This document shows positions 31,321 through 40,667 of a stretch of DNA of 64,000 nt, piece by piece. Positions within the stretch are counted from its first letter, which is position 1. Each line of letters starts with the position of its first letter. The notes beneath the pieces were generated by a model. The model did no database searches. It saw only the letters and a program-made list of their open reading frames with translations, and had not been told where the DNA came from. The translations under genes and the position numbers were made by a program. Source of the DNA: DATASD01 sp035478835 (GTDB lineage: Bacteria; Patescibacteriota; Saccharimonadia; Saccharimonadales; UBA4665); contig DATIJH010000009.1 of the NCBI GenBank assembly GCA_035478835.1, positions 124,001 through 188,000 on the forward strand, given 5' to 3'.

Positions 31321-34300
31321 TTATGCGGTTATGAGGTATTGCTCGAAAGCTTCCAGACCGCTCATATCTTTTGAATAATCGCTGACATTTGGCAGGTCGA
31401 GTGTTTGTACACGCTGCCAAACAGCGGCGATGAGCTTGGTAAGGTGCGCCATTTTTTCGTCGGTAAATTGGACATGTAGTTCGGTAATATTGCCGTGCTC
31501 ATCCGGCTCAACGAATTCCAGGTAGGCGTCGGTGACGCGGTAGCCGGCAAAGGTGTGCGAGCCCTCGACTAACAGCTTGTAAAAGTAGAGTTGCAGCTCG
31601 TACTTGTGGAGTTTGCTGTCGCGCTGCCAGCGGTGATGTGCCCGCCCAGTTTTGTAATCGACGATGGTAATAGTTTTGTCGGTTTTGTTGATGATGAGCT
31701 TGTCGATTTTGCCGCCAAGGTGCGCCGGTCCGGCAAATACGCCCTCTGTGCGGAAGTTGTACTCGCTCTGGTCGCTGGGGCTTATAGTGTGCGCCCGTTG
31801 CTGCAAATACACGGGCAATGCTGCTTGGCCGCGGGCCAGCAGGAGTTCGGTTTGCTTGGGCTCAAGCTGTTTGGCGCGCAGCAGGCGCTCAAACGTGGCG
31901 AGCGTGGCTGCGGGGCTGGGCACTGCGCCCTCGCGTTTGTTGGCATGGTGCAGCCACTCGAGCGTTTCATGCATGGCGTTGCCGTATTGCATCTCGGGCG
32001 CCGGCGCTTGCGGGAAGCGCAGGATGGTTTTTAAGAAGAATGGCTCGGGACCGCAGTGGATGATGTCGATAAAATCGCAGATGTGCGTGGCGCTGAGCTG
32101 GAATCGTTCAAGCCGCGAGCCGAGCAACGCCCGCAGGTCTGCCTGGCTGCGTGCTTGCTCGTGGCGCTGCTGCCAGTAGGCGGTGAGCTCGGTGGACGGC
32201 GTGGCGCTGCCCTCTTCGGCCGGCAGTACAGTTTGCTGGCTCCCCGGCAATAGCGGGCTGGTAACGACACCGTCTTTATCGGCGGTTTCGTTCAAATATT
32301 TGAGGCGCGAAAGCCCTTTGCCCGCGTAATTATAGGTGTAATTTACCAGGTACAGCTGAGTTTTGGCGCGTGTCACGGCCACATAAAACAGGCGTAGGCG
32401 CTCATCGTTGGTGGCGCCGGCGTAGCGGATGAACTGCAGGTTGGGCGGGATGCTCAGGCGGCTGCTTTGCCCGCGCGCTTTGCTGCCCCATGCCTCGTCG
32501 TTTACACCGAGCACAAACACGGCGGCGTACTCTTGCCCTTTGGCCTTAAACGCGGTGAGCATCTGGACGGATTCGCTTGCCTCCTGATATGGGCTGGTAT
32601 TGAGGATTTTAATGTCGGCGGCGCGATGCGCTTCGACGAAGTTGATAAAGTCGGCCAGCTTGAACGGCTCATTGCTGTTGGCGCGATGCTCACGCAGCCG
32701 CGAACGCAGTACGATCAAATTGGTGAGCAAATCCCAAAAATTGGTATTCCGCGCTCCGAGCACGGCTGCACTTTCACCTTCGGAACCGTTTCCGCGCGGT
32801 AAGGCTCCCGTCGAGCCTGTAGTCTCGCCGGTTAGCCTTCCGGCTGCACTTCGCTTGAGTTCCTCAGATGAAAGTGCAGCCGCGCTCGGGCTAGTTGCAT
32901 TTGCATTGCTGCCAAAATAGTGTTCATAAAATGGTGAGGTAAATGGCTCGCTGCCAGGCTCCTCTGGGTCGAGCGCCTGCACGCCCACCAGATAATCGAG
33001 CATGGTTTCGAGCGGCTCGCTGCCAGCCAAAAAACTTAAGCGGACAAAAAACAACGCGATGGGTTGTAGCGCCGGCCGCTTGAGTAAAAGGTCGGTCCAG
33101 TTGCCGCGCGCGTCGCTCGCCTGCCAGGAAAGCTCCCAAATAACACTGGTCGGCACATGCCAAAAAGAAAAACTCAGCACCTCGCTCCATAGATGGTTGG
33201 CTGCTGCATGTTCGCCGCGCGCCAGTGCCAGCACGAGCCGGCTCATGGATAAAAGCTGATTAACGCCGGCATCATCGAGCACGTTTTCTCGTTTTTCATA
33301 CCGCACCGGGATCTGTTCTTGCTGCAAAAACGCCACGCACGGCTCCAAATATTTGTGCTGTGGAGCCAGCACGGCGATCTCGCTGGCCGGCACGCCGCTG
33401 TCAAGCAGTGCCCGAATCTTTTTTGCTACCCACGAAAACTGCGCCACGTCGCTTTTGGCCTCGCGCCGCTCAATTATGCTTTTGGCCGGCAACTTGGCGT
33501 TGCCTGCGGTGAGCGTCTTTTCGATCGCCGGAAAATGATGGTGCAAACGCTCCTCGATCTGTTCGGCAATGCCGCGCGCTACGTGCAGAATAGCGGCATG
33601 CGAGCGGTAGTTAACGGTGAGCGGCACCAGCAGCACGTCCCGATACATGCGCTGGAACTGCAGCATGTGCGAGTAATCCGCGCCCTGGAACGCGTAAATC
33701 GCCTGGTCGTCATCACCCACGGCAAGCACGTTTGGCCGGCCTTCGTGCACTGGGCTGTCGGTGAGCAGTTCCACCAGCCTGAGCTGCGCGCCGTTGGTGT
33801 CCTGAAACTCGTCGAGCAGCACATACAAATATTGTTCTTGCAAGCTGTAACGGAGGTCGGCATGTGTTTCGAGGGCACGCACGGCGTGCAGGATCATGTC
33901 GTCGTAGTCAAAGAGTTTGCGCGTCCTTAATTCGTTGAGATACTTGGCATAGATGTCGGCCGCAGCCTGCAATTTGCGGTTGGCCTTTTCGCCGTCAACA
34001 ATGAAATGCCCCTGCTCGTCTTTGGCGAGCCAGGCGTTTTTCCAGGTAGTGATCGCGGTGGTTTTGCCGGTTTCGTCGAATGCTTGGAGTGCTTCGGCCA
34101 ATGATTTTATGAACAGGCTGGCCAATGGCGCCGCGCCAGTTTCCTCAGAGGAACTCAGGCGAAGTGCAGCCGGAAGGTTGTCTGCCGAGACCTTAGGCTC
34201 GGCAGCAGCCTTACCGCGCGGTAACAGTTCCGATGAGGAAACTGGCGCGGCGCCATTGGCTGAAAGCTTCGAGAACAATTCGGCAAAGGCGGTAGCGGAT

Positions 34301-34887
34301 TTTTTGTCGATGCGGGCCACGCTTGCCAAACATTCGCGGGCGATCGGGCTGGCCTTGGCAATAAATGTCAGGTTTTGCTTGGCAATAGCGTGTAAATCCT
34401 CAGGCGTCAGTAAGGCGCGCTTGGCGTCGCTGATGAGTCCGCGAATATCGTTCAGGTAGTTATCGGAAAATTTGAGCGGATTGCTGTACGGCAGCGCGCC
34501 GACAATTTCGCGCAGGATGCTGTCGGCGCCGAGATCGTCAACTGGCTCGGTGTCGGCGAGCTCGGCAAAATAGTCTGGAAACCGGCGGATGAGATCGCTG
34601 CCAAACGCGTGGTACGTGCTGATCGTGACATCGTACGCGGCCTGGCCAATAAAATTGACGAGCCGCTCGCGCATGGTCTGCGCGCCGGATTCCGTAAACG
34701 TCAGACATAAAATATTGGCGGCCCTGACGTCCGTCTTCGTCAAAATATTGGCAATGCGCGTGGTAAGCAGCTGCGTTTTGCCCGTGCCCGGCCCTGCGAT
34801 TACCAAAACCGGCCCCTCGATCGTATCGACGGCCAGCCGCTGCGCAGCGTTCAACTGCGCGTACGCCTCCTCAAACTTCCCCTGCAT
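31321..34887 (-). CDS. UvrD/PcrA-type helicase fused to a RecB-like nuclease, with two in-frame insertions
   Basis: About 1188 residues from the ATG at 34887 (another ATG two codons upstream at 34893 lies only 2 bases after the TACAAT box). Superfamily 1 helicase motifs: Walker A AGPGTGKTQLL, DEFQDTN, GDDDQAIYAFQGAD, VTRAKTQLYLV. The C-terminal 250 residues carry a PD-(D/E)xK nuclease: GKIDKLI, then VDYKTGRAHH, then YELQLYFY. The protein resembles AddA-like repair nucleases. Two palindromic elements are inserted in frame at about residues 210-256 (1B subdomain) and 667-711 (2B subdomain), both low-complexity Ser/Ala/Gly stretches in likely surface loops. The reading frame stays open, so the protein may be functional. 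Confidence 0.88.
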   Translation of the reverse strand: MQGKFEEAYAQLNAAQRLAVDTIEGPVLVIAGPGTGKTQLLTTRIANILTKTDVRAANILCLTFTESGAQTMRERLVNFIGQAAYDVTISTYHAFGSDLIRRFPDYFAELADTEPVDDLGADSILREIVGALPYSNPLKFSDNYLNDIRGLISDAKRALLTPEDLHAIAKQNLTFIAKASPIARECLASVARIDKKSATAFAELFSKLSANGAAPVSSSELLPRGKAAAEPKVSADNLPAALRLSSSEETGAAPLASLFIKSLAEALQAFDETGKTTAITTWKNAWLAKDEQGHFIVDGEKANRKLQAAADIYAKYLNELRTRKLFDYDDMILHAVRALETHADLRYSLQEQYLYVLLDEFQDTNGAQLRLVELLTDSPVHEGRPNVLAVGDDDQAIYAFQGADYSHMLQFQRMYRDVLLVPLTVNYRSHAAILHVARGIAEQIEERLHHHFPAIEKTLTAGNAKLPAKSIIERREAKSDVAQFSWVAKKIRALLDSGVPASEIAVLAPQHKYLEPCVAFLQQEQIPVRYEKRENVLDDAGVNQLLSMSRLVLALARGEHAAANHLWSEVLSFSFWHVPTSVIWELSWQASDARGNWTDLLLKRPALQPIALFFVRLSFLAGSEPLETMLDYLVGVQALDPEEPGSEPFTSPFYEHYFGSNANATSPSAAALSSEELKRSAAGRLTGETTGSTGALPRGNGSEGESAAVLGARNTNFWDLLTNLIVLRSRLREHRANSNEPFKLADFINFVEAHRAADIKILNTSPYQEASESVQMLTAFKAKGQEYAAVFVLGVNDEAWGSKARGQSSRLSIPPNLQFIRYAGATNDERLRLFYVAVTRAKTQLYLVNYTYNYAGKGLSRLKYLNETADKDGVVTSPLLPGSQQTVLPAEEGSATPSTELTAYWQQRHEQARSQADLRALLGSRLERFQLSATHICDFIDIIHCGPEPFFLKTILRFPQAPAPEMQYGNAMHETLEWLHHANKREGAVPSPAATLATFERLLRAKQLEPKQTELLLARGQAALPVYLQQRAHTISPSDQSEYNFRTEGVFAGPAHLGGKIDKLIINKTDKTITIVDYKTGRAHHRWQRDSKLHKYELQLYFYKLLVEGSHTFAGYRVTDAYLEFVEPDEHGNITELHVQFTDEKMAHLTKLIAAVWQRVQTLDLPNVSDYSKDMSGLEAFEQYLITA
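32756..32889. repeat. Palindromic in-frame element, copy A (134 bp)
   Basis: Terminal inverted arms 32756-32776 and 32869-32889 match at 20 of 21 bases. Between them is a core of about 92 bases that matches the core of copy B, in opposite orientation relative to the gene, at roughly 72 of 87 aligned positions (my manual count). The core has inner complementary segments GGAAC/GTTCC and a hairpin CCGTCGAG/CTCGCCGG with one mismatch. It keeps the helicase frame open and adds about 45 residues. Confidence 0.8.
34121..34260. repeat. Palindromic in-frame element, copy B (140 bp)
   Basis: Perfect 26-base inverted arms at 34121-34146 and 34235-34260. The core of 88 bases matches copy A's core after reverse complementing. 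It contains a palindrome TTACCGCGCGGTAA and a hairpin CTGCCGAG/CTCGGCAG. The arms are unrelated in sequence to copy A's arms but just as self-complementary. Open reading frames run through it on both strands. Confidence 0.85.
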
Positions 34888-34962
34888 ATGCATATATTGT
34901 AGGCCACTTCACCGCAAAACGCGACTATTTGCAAATCTAAAATTTTTGTTAAAGTTATCTGT

Positions 34963-35715
34963 ATGTTAAAAAAACTTATTCCGCTTACGGAGTTTCCCGT
35001 GGCAGCCGCATTGCCCGAGTACGTGCCCGCTGGGCAAATTGGCGTCGATGCGGAATTGATCGGCAAGATCGCCCAACTGGGCTGCTTCAAGCCCGAAGTT
35101 GCACTCACCGCATACAGTGGCGAAACTACAGCCTATGGCGCCGACATTACAGGTATGGATGGCAGCGGCGCAGCAACCGCGAGTGCCCGTGCTTCAATAT
35201 CAAAGGCCTCGCTTGTGAAATATAATACGACACCAAGCGAGACGCCAGGATCGCGCGCCCATGATTTTTCGCCACTCACTATCGCCTCAAATATCCCTGA
35301 AATACAACAGCGTCTTGGGGAGGTCTATGCAAATTTACGCGAGCCAAAGCCGTGGGCGCGGCAGCTTAATTCGAGTATCAGCGAGGGCCTGCGTAAGGCG
35401 GCGCGCAGCCGTCTCCTAACGGATCAGGCCATAAGAGAAGAGGCTATCCATGAAACGGTTCAAATGGCATGGACTGCAGCGGCCGGCATAGTGTTCGACA
35501 CGGCTATAGGTGCGATGAGCGGACAATCATTCTTGGATTATTATGGGGCGGTTGGCATCGTGCTCGGTAGTGTTATCGTACCCAATGGCTTAAAAGCATT
35601 GAAGCGCGACAAAGGCGAGACATGCTTTTCTCTGTTCCCGGGCTATCACATTGACCGCTACGCGGCGGTTTATGGGCTCACCAAAGCTCGCAAACTGGTG
35701 CGGCCGATCAAATAG
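34963..35715 (+). CDS. Unknown protein, 250 aa
   Basis: 250 residues, no recognised domain. N-terminal Ala/Gly-rich half, then a helical region (IPEIQQRLGEVYANLREPKPWARQLN), a moderately hydrophobic segment (DYYGAVGIVLGSVIVPNGL) and a basic C-terminus. It is divergent from the helicase gene and converges, base to base, with ndh. Function unknown. Confidence 0.6.
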   Translation: MLKKLIPLTEFPVAAALPEYVPAGQIGVDAELIGKIAQLGCFKPEVALTAYSGETTAYGADITGMDGSGAATASARASISKASLVKYNTTPSETPGSRAHDFSPLTIASNIPEIQQRLGEVYANLREPKPWARQLNSSISEGLRKAARSRLLTDQAIREEAIHETVQMAWTAAAGIVFDTAIGAMSGQSFLDYYGAVGIVLGSVIVPNGLKALKRDKGETCFSLFPGYHIDRYAAVYGLTKARKLVRPIK

Positions 35716-36915
35716 TTACTTGAGGTTGGCGCTGGCGCAGACTGGGCAGGATTCTTCGTGTTCGAGCTCGGTTGCCCATTGGGCGCCGGCGCGCCACCAG
35801 GGTTCGAGATCATGGTAGCCGGCTAAATCGGCGAACGAGCGCATCAGCCAGCCGATCCAACCATACAATTTTAGATTGCCCCACCACACGGCGGCCCAAT
35901 GCGGACCGGCAGGCGTGACGTAAATCGGTTTTTTGGGCACATAGGTTTGTTGTGCGTGGCCGTGCACATGCCGCACCAGGTTTTCGGCTACGAACTTGGC
36001 GTCGTGTAGCGCGGTTTGGGCCATGCCGCTGAATGGCGTGTCGGCGTTGTCGCCGATCACATAAATGCCGGGCTCGGTCTGCAAGTAATGGTCGATTACT
36101 ACTTTGCCTCTGGGGTTAAGCGCAAAATTATTGTCATGAAAGAATGGGTGGTTCGTCATGCCGGCTGTCCAGATGACAGTGTGGCTTTGGATTGGTTTGC
36201 CGCCGACCATCAGGTTGTCAGCAGTTTCGGCCTGGACCGGTTTGCCAAGATACAAGCGAATACCGAGCCGCTTGAGCCGCCGCCCAATGGCGTACGACAT
36301 ACTTTCCGGCAAACGCGGTGACAAACGCGGCGCGCCTTCAACTAGGTCGATGTGAAACTTGTGGCCGCGGATGCCGTGCGCGCGCATAATTTTGCGCAAA
36401 TAACCTGGGAGCGCACCGGCCAGCTCAATGCCGGTCGGGCCGCCGCCCACAATAACATAATTGAGATCGGCTTTGTGTGTGTCGGTCAGCTGTTGGTGCA
36501 AATGCGCCTTAAGCCGCTCGACCTCGTGGATTGATTTGGTGCCGTACGAGAATTCCGCGAGCCCCTTAATGCCAAAGTAATTGGTGACCGAGCCAAGCGC
36601 CAAAATAAGTTTGTCGTACTCGTAGTGGTGGCCGTCATCGGTAACAACAAACTGTTTTTTACGGTCGATTTTTACGGCGCGACCACGCACCAATAGGACA
36701 CTTTTGTTCTCAAAAATGGTGCGCAGCGGAATGAGGGATTGCGCCCGCGAGCCGCCGGTTGCGGTATGGAATAACGTGGGGTGATAGCTAAAATTTGGCT
36801 CATCGCTGAGCAGTGTGATTTCGAATTCGCGATGCTTAGAGAGCTCAAGCGCCGCCTTAACGCCCCCAAAGCCGCCCCCAACAATCAACACGCGTGTTTT
36901 GTGTGTTTCTGACAT
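35716..36915 (-). CDS. ndh: Type II NADH:quinone oxidoreductase (NDH-2)
   Basis: 399 residues. FAD site VLIVGGGFGGVKAALEL at the N-terminus and NADH site YVIVGGGPTGIELAGAL mid-protein; VYVIGDNADTPFSGMAQTA is the FAD C-terminal signature. NDH-2 passes electrons from NADH to quinone without pumping protons, from the inner face of the membrane. The C-terminus ends in a CPVC motif, which is unusual. CATAAT lies 7 bases before the ATG (leaderless). It fits upstream of the bo3-type oxidase encoded 4 kb away. Confidence 0.9.
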   Translation of the reverse strand: MSETHKTRVLIVGGGFGGVKAALELSKHREFEITLLSDEPNFSYHPTLFHTATGGSRAQSLIPLRTIFENKSVLLVRGRAVKIDRKKQFVVTDDGHHYEYDKLILALGSVTNYFGIKGLAEFSYGTKSIHEVERLKAHLHQQLTDTHKADLNYVIVGGGPTGIELAGALPGYLRKIMRAHGIRGHKFHIDLVEGAPRLSPRLPESMSYAIGRRLKRLGIRLYLGKPVQAETADNLMVGGKPIQSHTVIWTAGMTNHPFFHDNNFALNPRGKVVIDHYLQTEPGIYVIGDNADTPFSGMAQTALHDAKFVAENLVRHVHGHAQQTYVPKKPIYVTPAGPHWAAVWWGNLKLYGWIGWLMRSFADLAGYHDLEPWWRAGAQWATELEHEESCPVCASANLK

Positions 36916-37022
36916 GCTTATGATTATGCCACAAGTTGCCGGGCGGGTGAAATATCTCGCATACCGCGTGCCCCCGCGTGCTACAATACAGCTTTGCGTT
37001 AAAGCGATAAAGGAGGAATTTT

Positions 37023-37628
37023 ATGAGCAATCCCGAAAGTTCGCGAACTTCACAAGCAGTGGCCGAAGGTCCGGTGTCTGACAGTGAGCGCCCTGCTGCG
37101 TCATCACGCGGCCGGCGCGTTGGCCGCACGGCCGGGGCCCTGCTTTTGACCGCCCTGACAGCCACAGGTTGTGCAGCTGTATTTGAGGGTTCTCCCGCTC
37201 CGGCCTCGAGCAGTGCTTCATCCACGCCCGAAAAACCGACCGTAGCGGAACCGACCCCAACTACAACCACGAATCCACCCGCTACCTCGCAAGTACCAAT
37301 TATTAGCGGCAAAACATATACCGAAGTCGAACAGGCGAACAACGTCACGAAGTATCGCGATTTCAAAAATCTTATAGGTACTAATGGCACAATCCCGCAT
37401 GGGCAGAGTGTGGAAGTGTCGTGCATAGAATATGACCCTGCCGCGCCGGCTACAAGTACAGCAGGACTGTGGTACGAGCTGGCGGACGGCAGCGGATATG
37501 CTGCTTCCAACACATTTTATAATCAGCCCGACGTCGGCGGCCCGGAACAGAACAATGCCTACGATCCGCAAGTACCAAAGTGCGTCGACTCACCTGCTCT
37601 GCCACCGGTTCACGGTACCCACGGCTAG
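37023..37628 (+). CDS. Predicted lipoprotein with SH3-like C-terminal region
   Basis: 201 residues. A basic region, a hydrophobic stretch (TAGALLLTALTATGC) ending in a lipobox with Cys at about 50, then a Pro/Ser/Thr-rich spacer and a globular end with three Cys. The C-terminal VEVSCIEYDPAAPATSTAGLWYELADGSGYAASNTF pattern recalls bacterial SH3-type domains of cell-wall proteins (weak). Ribosome site AAAGGAGG. Surface-exposed; ligand unknown. Confidence 0.65.
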   Translation: MSNPESSRTSQAVAEGPVSDSERPAASSRGRRVGRTAGALLLTALTATGCAAVFEGSPAPASSSASSTPEKPTVAEPTPTTTTNPPATSQVPIISGKTYTEVEQANNVTKYRDFKNLIGTNGTIPHGQSVEVSCIEYDPAAPATSTAGLWYELADGSGYAASNTFYNQPDVGGPEQNNAYDPQVPKCVDSPALPPVHGTHG

Positions 37629-37682
37629 AAGTAGCCGCTCTGCTCTTGCACTCCCGGCCGTAAGCGCTTAAGCTTATAAGTA

Positions 37683-39347
37683 ATGGACGAGTTCAAACAA
37701 AAGCTGCAAAAAGCCGGTTTTACCGGCGAAATGGACGATAGCGCCGCGGCCAAAGAGTATTACAGCCATGACGCCTCCCTGTTCGAGATTCGACCCAAGC
37801 TGGTTGTAATGCCCAAAAGTTCCGCCGATGTCCAGCGGCTTATTACCCTTGTGGCGGGCGAGAAAAAGCGCGACAAAACGCTGTCCGTGACGGCGCGCTC
37901 GGCTGGCACCGATATGGCCGGCGGCGCGGTGAACGAATCGATCATAGTCGATTTTAACAAGCACTTTACAAAGGTTTTGAGTGTCACGCCTACCGAGGCG
38001 CACACCCAACCCGGCGTGTTTTACCGCGACTTCGAAAAAGAAACGCTCAAACATAATGCGTTGATGCCCAGCTATCCCGCCTCGCGCGATCTCTGTACGG
38101 TCGGCGGTATGGTCGCCAACAACTCCGGCGGCGAAAAATCGCTGGAATACGGCAAGACCAAAGACTTTGTGAACGAGCTCAAAGTCGTGTTTTCGGACGG
38201 CAAAGAATATACGGTCAAGCCGCTCAACAAGCAGCAGCTGGTGCGCAAAATGTCGCAGCAGGATTTTGAGGGCCGCCTGTATAAACGCATTTTTGACCTC
38301 TGCGAAAAACATTACGACGCCATCAAAGCCGCCAAGCCGCAGGTTAGCAAAAACTCCATGGGCTACACATTGTGGGAAGTTTGGGACCGCGAAACCGGCG
38401 TGTTCGACCTCACCAAGTTGATCGTCGGCTCCGAAGGCACGCTCGGCTTCGTCACGGACATAAAATACCGGCTGGTGCCGCGCCGCCCGCACTCCGGCTT
38501 GCTCGTATTATTTTTGCGCGACATCGACCGCCTTGGCGAAATTATTCCGAAGGTACTCCAATACAAACCGGCCACGTTCGAGTCGTTCGACGACCAAACG
38601 CTGTGGCTCTCGATCCGCTTTTTGCCGAGCTTTTTGAAATTGCTTGGCCTCAAAAAATTTATACACCTGCTATTTTCGCTGATCCCCGACGGACTGCAGC
38701 TGCTGCGCGGCATTCCTAAACTCGTTTTGATGGTCGAGTTCAATGGCAACAGCGTAGATGAAGTCCGCCGGAAAATCCGTGATTTGCACAAAGACCTGGG
38801 CAAAGCCCGCGCCCGCTACGAAATCAACGGCATGGAGGAAGACTCCACCGAATCAAAGAGCGAAAAATTCTGGCTGATGCGCCGCCAAAGCTTTAACCTG
38901 CTCCGCAGCAAAGTCAAAGACAAACACACTGCGCCGTTCATCGACGACCTCATCGTCAACCCCAAATACATGCCGGAGTTTTTGCCAAAGTTGCGCGTCA
39001 TCATCAAAAAATACAAGCTGTTTGCCACCATCGCCGGGCACATGGGTGATGGCAATTTTCATATTATTCCGCTCATGAAAATCGAGGACCCGCACGAGCG
39101 CGCCAAGCTTTTGCCGGCCATGAAAGAAGTTGATGAGCTGGTGTTGAGCTACGGCGGCTCGCTTTCGGGCGAGCACAACGACGGCCTGATCCGCGGGCCA
39201 TGGCTGGAACAGCAATTCGGCAAAGAAATCGTTGGCCTGTTCCGCGAAGTCAAACACATTATGGACCCGGACAACATCTTTAATCCACACAAAAAGTCCG
39301 ACGCCGACTGGGATTACAGCTACAGCCACATTCGCCAGCATTTTTAA
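37683..39347 (+). CDS. FAD-linked oxidase (D-lactate dehydrogenase/glycolate oxidase GlcD-like)
   Basis: 554 residues. PCMH-type FAD domain: LSVTARSAGTDMAGGAVNESIIVDF, then DLCTVGGMVANNSGGEKSLEYGKTKDFV; C-terminal FAD-oxidase domain with the metal/substrate motif GHMGDGNFHIIP and SGEHNDGLIRG. It oxidises a 2-hydroxy acid and can hand electrons to quinone. The C-terminal iron-sulfur domain of larger homologues is absent. Close to ndh and cyo, so it probably feeds the same chain (inference). Confidence 0.88.
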   Translation: MDEFKQKLQKAGFTGEMDDSAAAKEYYSHDASLFEIRPKLVVMPKSSADVQRLITLVAGEKKRDKTLSVTARSAGTDMAGGAVNESIIVDFNKHFTKVLSVTPTEAHTQPGVFYRDFEKETLKHNALMPSYPASRDLCTVGGMVANNSGGEKSLEYGKTKDFVNELKVVFSDGKEYTVKPLNKQQLVRKMSQQDFEGRLYKRIFDLCEKHYDAIKAAKPQVSKNSMGYTLWEVWDRETGVFDLTKLIVGSEGTLGFVTDIKYRLVPRRPHSGLLVLFLRDIDRLGEIIPKVLQYKPATFESFDDQTLWLSIRFLPSFLKLLGLKKFIHLLFSLIPDGLQLLRGIPKLVLMVEFNGNSVDEVRRKIRDLHKDLGKARARYEINGMEEDSTESKSEKFWLMRRQSFNLLRSKVKDKHTAPFIDDLIVNPKYMPEFLPKLRVIIKKYKLFATIAGHMGDGNFHIIPLMKIEDPHERAKLLPAMKEVDELVLSYGGSLSGEHNDGLIRGPWLEQQFGKEIVGLFREVKHIMDPDNIFNPHKKSDADWDYSYSHIRQHF

Positions 39348-39376
39348 TATTTAGCAAATATGTTATGCTGTAATGC

Positions 39377-39856
39377 ATGTCAGACCATGTAGAGCGTATA
39401 ACCACACACATTGAATCATTATGGACGCCTGAAACGAGCACACTGCCGCAACGTTGGAGTAATCGTACGCTGGAAGGCCACGCTATTGGTCAGGGTGTGG
39501 TGTCGGCACTCGTGCTGCGAGACTGGCTTGGCGGCAAACTTGTAGAGTGTCTTCGCATTACTGATCGGAGTGAATCGCTCCACGTATACAATTCCCTGTA
39601 TGACGGCAAGCTTATCGTGGACATGACGAAGCGCTATCGCCGCGTCGACGAAGAGCTGCTTGTAAATATGCGCACGGCAGATCCGCTTTCATTGCTTGAA
39701 CGGTACAAAGCACTCCATGATCCCTATCAGGCGCTCGGTAGCGCGATGCTCGAGCGACTTGCGCCAGAGGAACCGAGATTTGCCGTTGACGTTAGTGAGC
39801 TCGGCATCGTTATGGCAGCACCGAACCGAGCGGCAATGCCACCGACAGTGTCATAA
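39377..39856 (+). CDS. YunG-like protein of unknown function
   Basis: 159 residues. The stretch SLWTPETSTLPQRWSNRTLEGHAIGQGVVSALVLRDWLGGKLVECL followed by HVYNSLYDGKLIVDMTKRYR (read as short pieces across residues 14-85) resembles the YunG family, whose role is unknown. TATGCT ends 7 bases before the ATG. The 3' end overlaps cyoE by 47 bases on the other strand. Confidence 0.55.
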   Translation: MSDHVERITTHIESLWTPETSTLPQRWSNRTLEGHAIGQGVVSALVLRDWLGGKLVECLRITDRSESLHVYNSLYDGKLIVDMTKRYRRVDEELLVNMRTADPLSLLERYKALHDPYQALGSAMLERLAPEEPRFAVDVSELGIVMAAPNRAAMPPTVS

Positions 39857-40664
39857 GCACCACGAGCGAGAATAAGAACGTTTTTTTGGCCCATTTGGCG
39901 TCGTTGGCTGCGTAAAAGCCACGAATCGCCAACCGCAGCCACCAAGCACCCACGGCCAACATCAGAACGGCGTAAATATATCCGGTGTAATGGTATGCGG
40001 TAAGCAGCAAGCTCGCCGCTATGAACACCGCAATATACGCCACAATCTGGATTTTTGTACTTCGTATCCCCTTTACGGCAGGCCAAACCGGCAACCCGGC
40101 GGCTTGGTAATCTTTGAGCCGATACATTGCAATCGCATAAAAATGCGGCATCTGCCACGCGGCCAGTACGAGAAACAGCAAAAGCGCACCGGTATCGAGC
40201 CGCCCGGTCACGGCGCAGTAGCCTGCCACGATCGGCGCTGCGCCCGGAATGCTGCCCACGAGCGTGCCATGCACTGATCGCCGCTTGGCAATGCCGTACA
40301 GTGCCACATAACTCACCACTGCCACGGCCCCCATAGTCACGACGATCGCGTTCGTGTATCGTACTAAAATCGCAAACCCAAGCGCTCCCAACAATCCGGC
40401 GAATACGAGGCCGCGCTGCACTGGTATCGCGCCGGTGACCGAGGCACGTTTGCTGGTGCGCGCCATCTTGGCGTCGATTTTCCGATCGAGGTAGTTGTTG
40501 CACACGCACGCTGCTGCAATCACCAGCGCCGTACCGGCCAGTGTAGCGGCAAACAGCGCGAACGGTACATGCAGCTTGCTCGCCAGCAAAAATCCGGCGG
40601 CAGTCGTCATCACATTACCATAGACGATGCCGGGCTTCGTAAGGTTGTAATACGCTTTTAACAA
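39810..40664 (-). CDS. cyoE: Protoheme IX farnesyltransferase (heme O synthase)
   Basis: 284 residues, membrane protein of the UbiA prenyltransferase superfamily. NNYLDRKIDAKMARTSKR is the first Asp-rich motif (NDxxDxxxD type). It attaches a farnesyl group to heme B to give heme O for the oxidase. Start codon is TTG at 40664, 3 bases after the cyoD stop. Last gene of the cyo operon. Confidence 0.93.
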   Translation of the reverse strand: MLKAYYNLTKPGIVYGNVMTTAAGFLLASKLHVPFALFAATLAGTALVIAAACVCNNYLDRKIDAKMARTSKRASVTGAIPVQRGLVFAGLLGALGFAILVRYTNAIVVTMGAVAVVSYVALYGIAKRRSVHGTLVGSIPGAAPIVAGYCAVTGRLDTGALLLFLVLAAWQMPHFYAIAMYRLKDYQAAGLPVWPAVKGIRSTKIQIVAYIAVFIAASLLLTAYHYTGYIYAVLMLAVGAWWLRLAIRGFYAANDAKWAKKTFLFSLVVLMTLSVALPLGSVLP

Positions 40665-40667
40665 GGT

